DNA from: an uncultured Clostridia bacterium | Lineage (GTDB): Bacteria; Bacillota; Clostridia; Saccharofermentanales; Fastidiosipilaceae | Assembly (NCBI GenBank): GCA_947253135.1 | Contig: CAMXYS010000032.1 | Location: 1 to 14,373, forward strand | Reading direction: 5' to 3' | DNA: 14,373 bases | Shown: piece after piece, positions 14,126-14,373 of the stretch | Position numbering within the stretch: the stretch's first letter is position 1 | Layout: each line of letters starts with the position of its first letter | Position numbers and translations under genes: made by a program | Notes under the pieces: generated by a model | Told to the model about the DNA's origin: nothing | Databases searched by the model: none | The model's input: the letters and a program-made list of their open reading frames with translations, nothing else

Positions 14126-14327
14126 CTTGAGCCTTCCCTTCGGAAAGAGTCCACATCTTGTGGTAACCTATACATGAGCGCATTAGTTCATCATGCCTGC
14201 CTACTTGCTTAATGCGTCCACCTTCAACATAAGCAATTTGATCCGCATTCTTCACCGTAAACAACCGGTGCGCAATCACGATCAAAGTCTTTCCCTTAGC
14301 TGCTGCAGAAAGCGATGCCTGAATCAC
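14109..14327 (-). CDS. ABC transporter half-molecule, C-terminal end only (5' part lost at the contig end)
   Basis: Only the last 72 codons are present: the end of an ABC ATP-binding domain with KGKTLIVIAHRLFTVKNADQ (H-loop His) and VEGGRIKQVGRHDELM, the usual D-loop-to-C-terminus order. Walker A, signature and Walker B lie outside. The apparent start with residues VYKRQ before VIQASLS is encoded by adapter DNA from 14328 on and is not part of the gene. The stop overlaps the next ABC gene by 17 bases. Confidence 0.9.
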   Translation of the reverse strand: MIQASLSAAAKGKTLIVIAHRLFTVKNADQIAYVEGGRIKQVGRHDELMRSCIGYHKMWTLSEGKAQDDSNI

Positions 14328-14373
14328 CTGTCTCTTATACACATCTCCGAGCCCACGAGACGTCCTGGATAAT
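14328..14373. other. Illumina Nextera adapter read-through at the contig end (artifact)
   Basis: CTGTCTCTTATACACATCT (14328-14346) is the Tn5 mosaic end. It is followed directly by CCGAGCCCACGAGAC (14347-14361), the Nextera read-2 adapter. The next ten bases, GTCCTGGATA (14362-14371), fit the place of a 10-base i7 index, and the final AT fits the start of the P7 sequence. These bases are laboratory sequence, not genome. Confidence 0.97.

Noticed and set aside
14328..14342. GTG start encoding VYKRQ for the last ABC gene
   Set aside because: These codons are Nextera adapter sequence, so the start is artificial.

Overview
The window (14,373 bases) looks like a contig from a low-oxygen Bacillota/Clostridia-type bacterium. 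It has strong AGGAGG-type ribosome sites before most genes, a DUF815 AAA+ protein, an Asp23/Gls24-domain protein, YebC, and a PfkA-type phosphofructokinase with a GGNGT/PKTIDND active site. The species cannot be named from the sequence. About bases 1-10,600 are GC-rich. From about 10,620 to the end the DNA is clearly more AT-rich, extreme in the 11,030-12,010 stretch and intermediate in the ABC-transporter stretch.

Left block, minus strand (6362 down to 1): a tightly packed run of seven genes. They are yebC, a P-loop NTPase fused to an Asp23-like domain (TAATG junction with yebC), a 137-aa unknown protein, a secreted C39-like papain-fold protein, a membrane-anchored unknown protein (ATGA coupling), a ProC-type reductase with a long low-complexity insert, and a 6-phosphofructokinase that runs off the left edge. 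pfkA also has its own likely extended -10 promoter overlapping the proC stop codon.

Middle block, plus strand (6674-9837): divergent from yebC across a 311-base control region lie a DUF815 AAA+ ATPase and prfC (release factor 3). Short imperfect GC-rich repeats span the stop codon of the first gene. A rho-independent terminator follows prfC. Facing it on the minus strand is thiE, standing alone without other thiamine genes.

Right block, minus strand (about 10,600-14,327): an accessory-looking patchwork. It holds a broken RelB/DinJ antitoxin (one-base frameshift, lost stop, no toxin), an AT-rich metallo-beta-lactamase-fold hydrolase, a truncated saccharopine-dehydrogenase-like reductase, and a pair of overlapping ABC half-transporters, the outer one cut by the contig end.

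The last 46 bases are not genomic. They match the Illumina Nextera transposase adapter, followed by what looks like a 10-base index and the start of the P7 sequence. No tRNA, rRNA or CRISPR array was seen. The most unusual biology is the P-loop/Asp23 fusion and its linked unknown secreted or membrane proteins. No clearly complete novel defence or mobile system is present.
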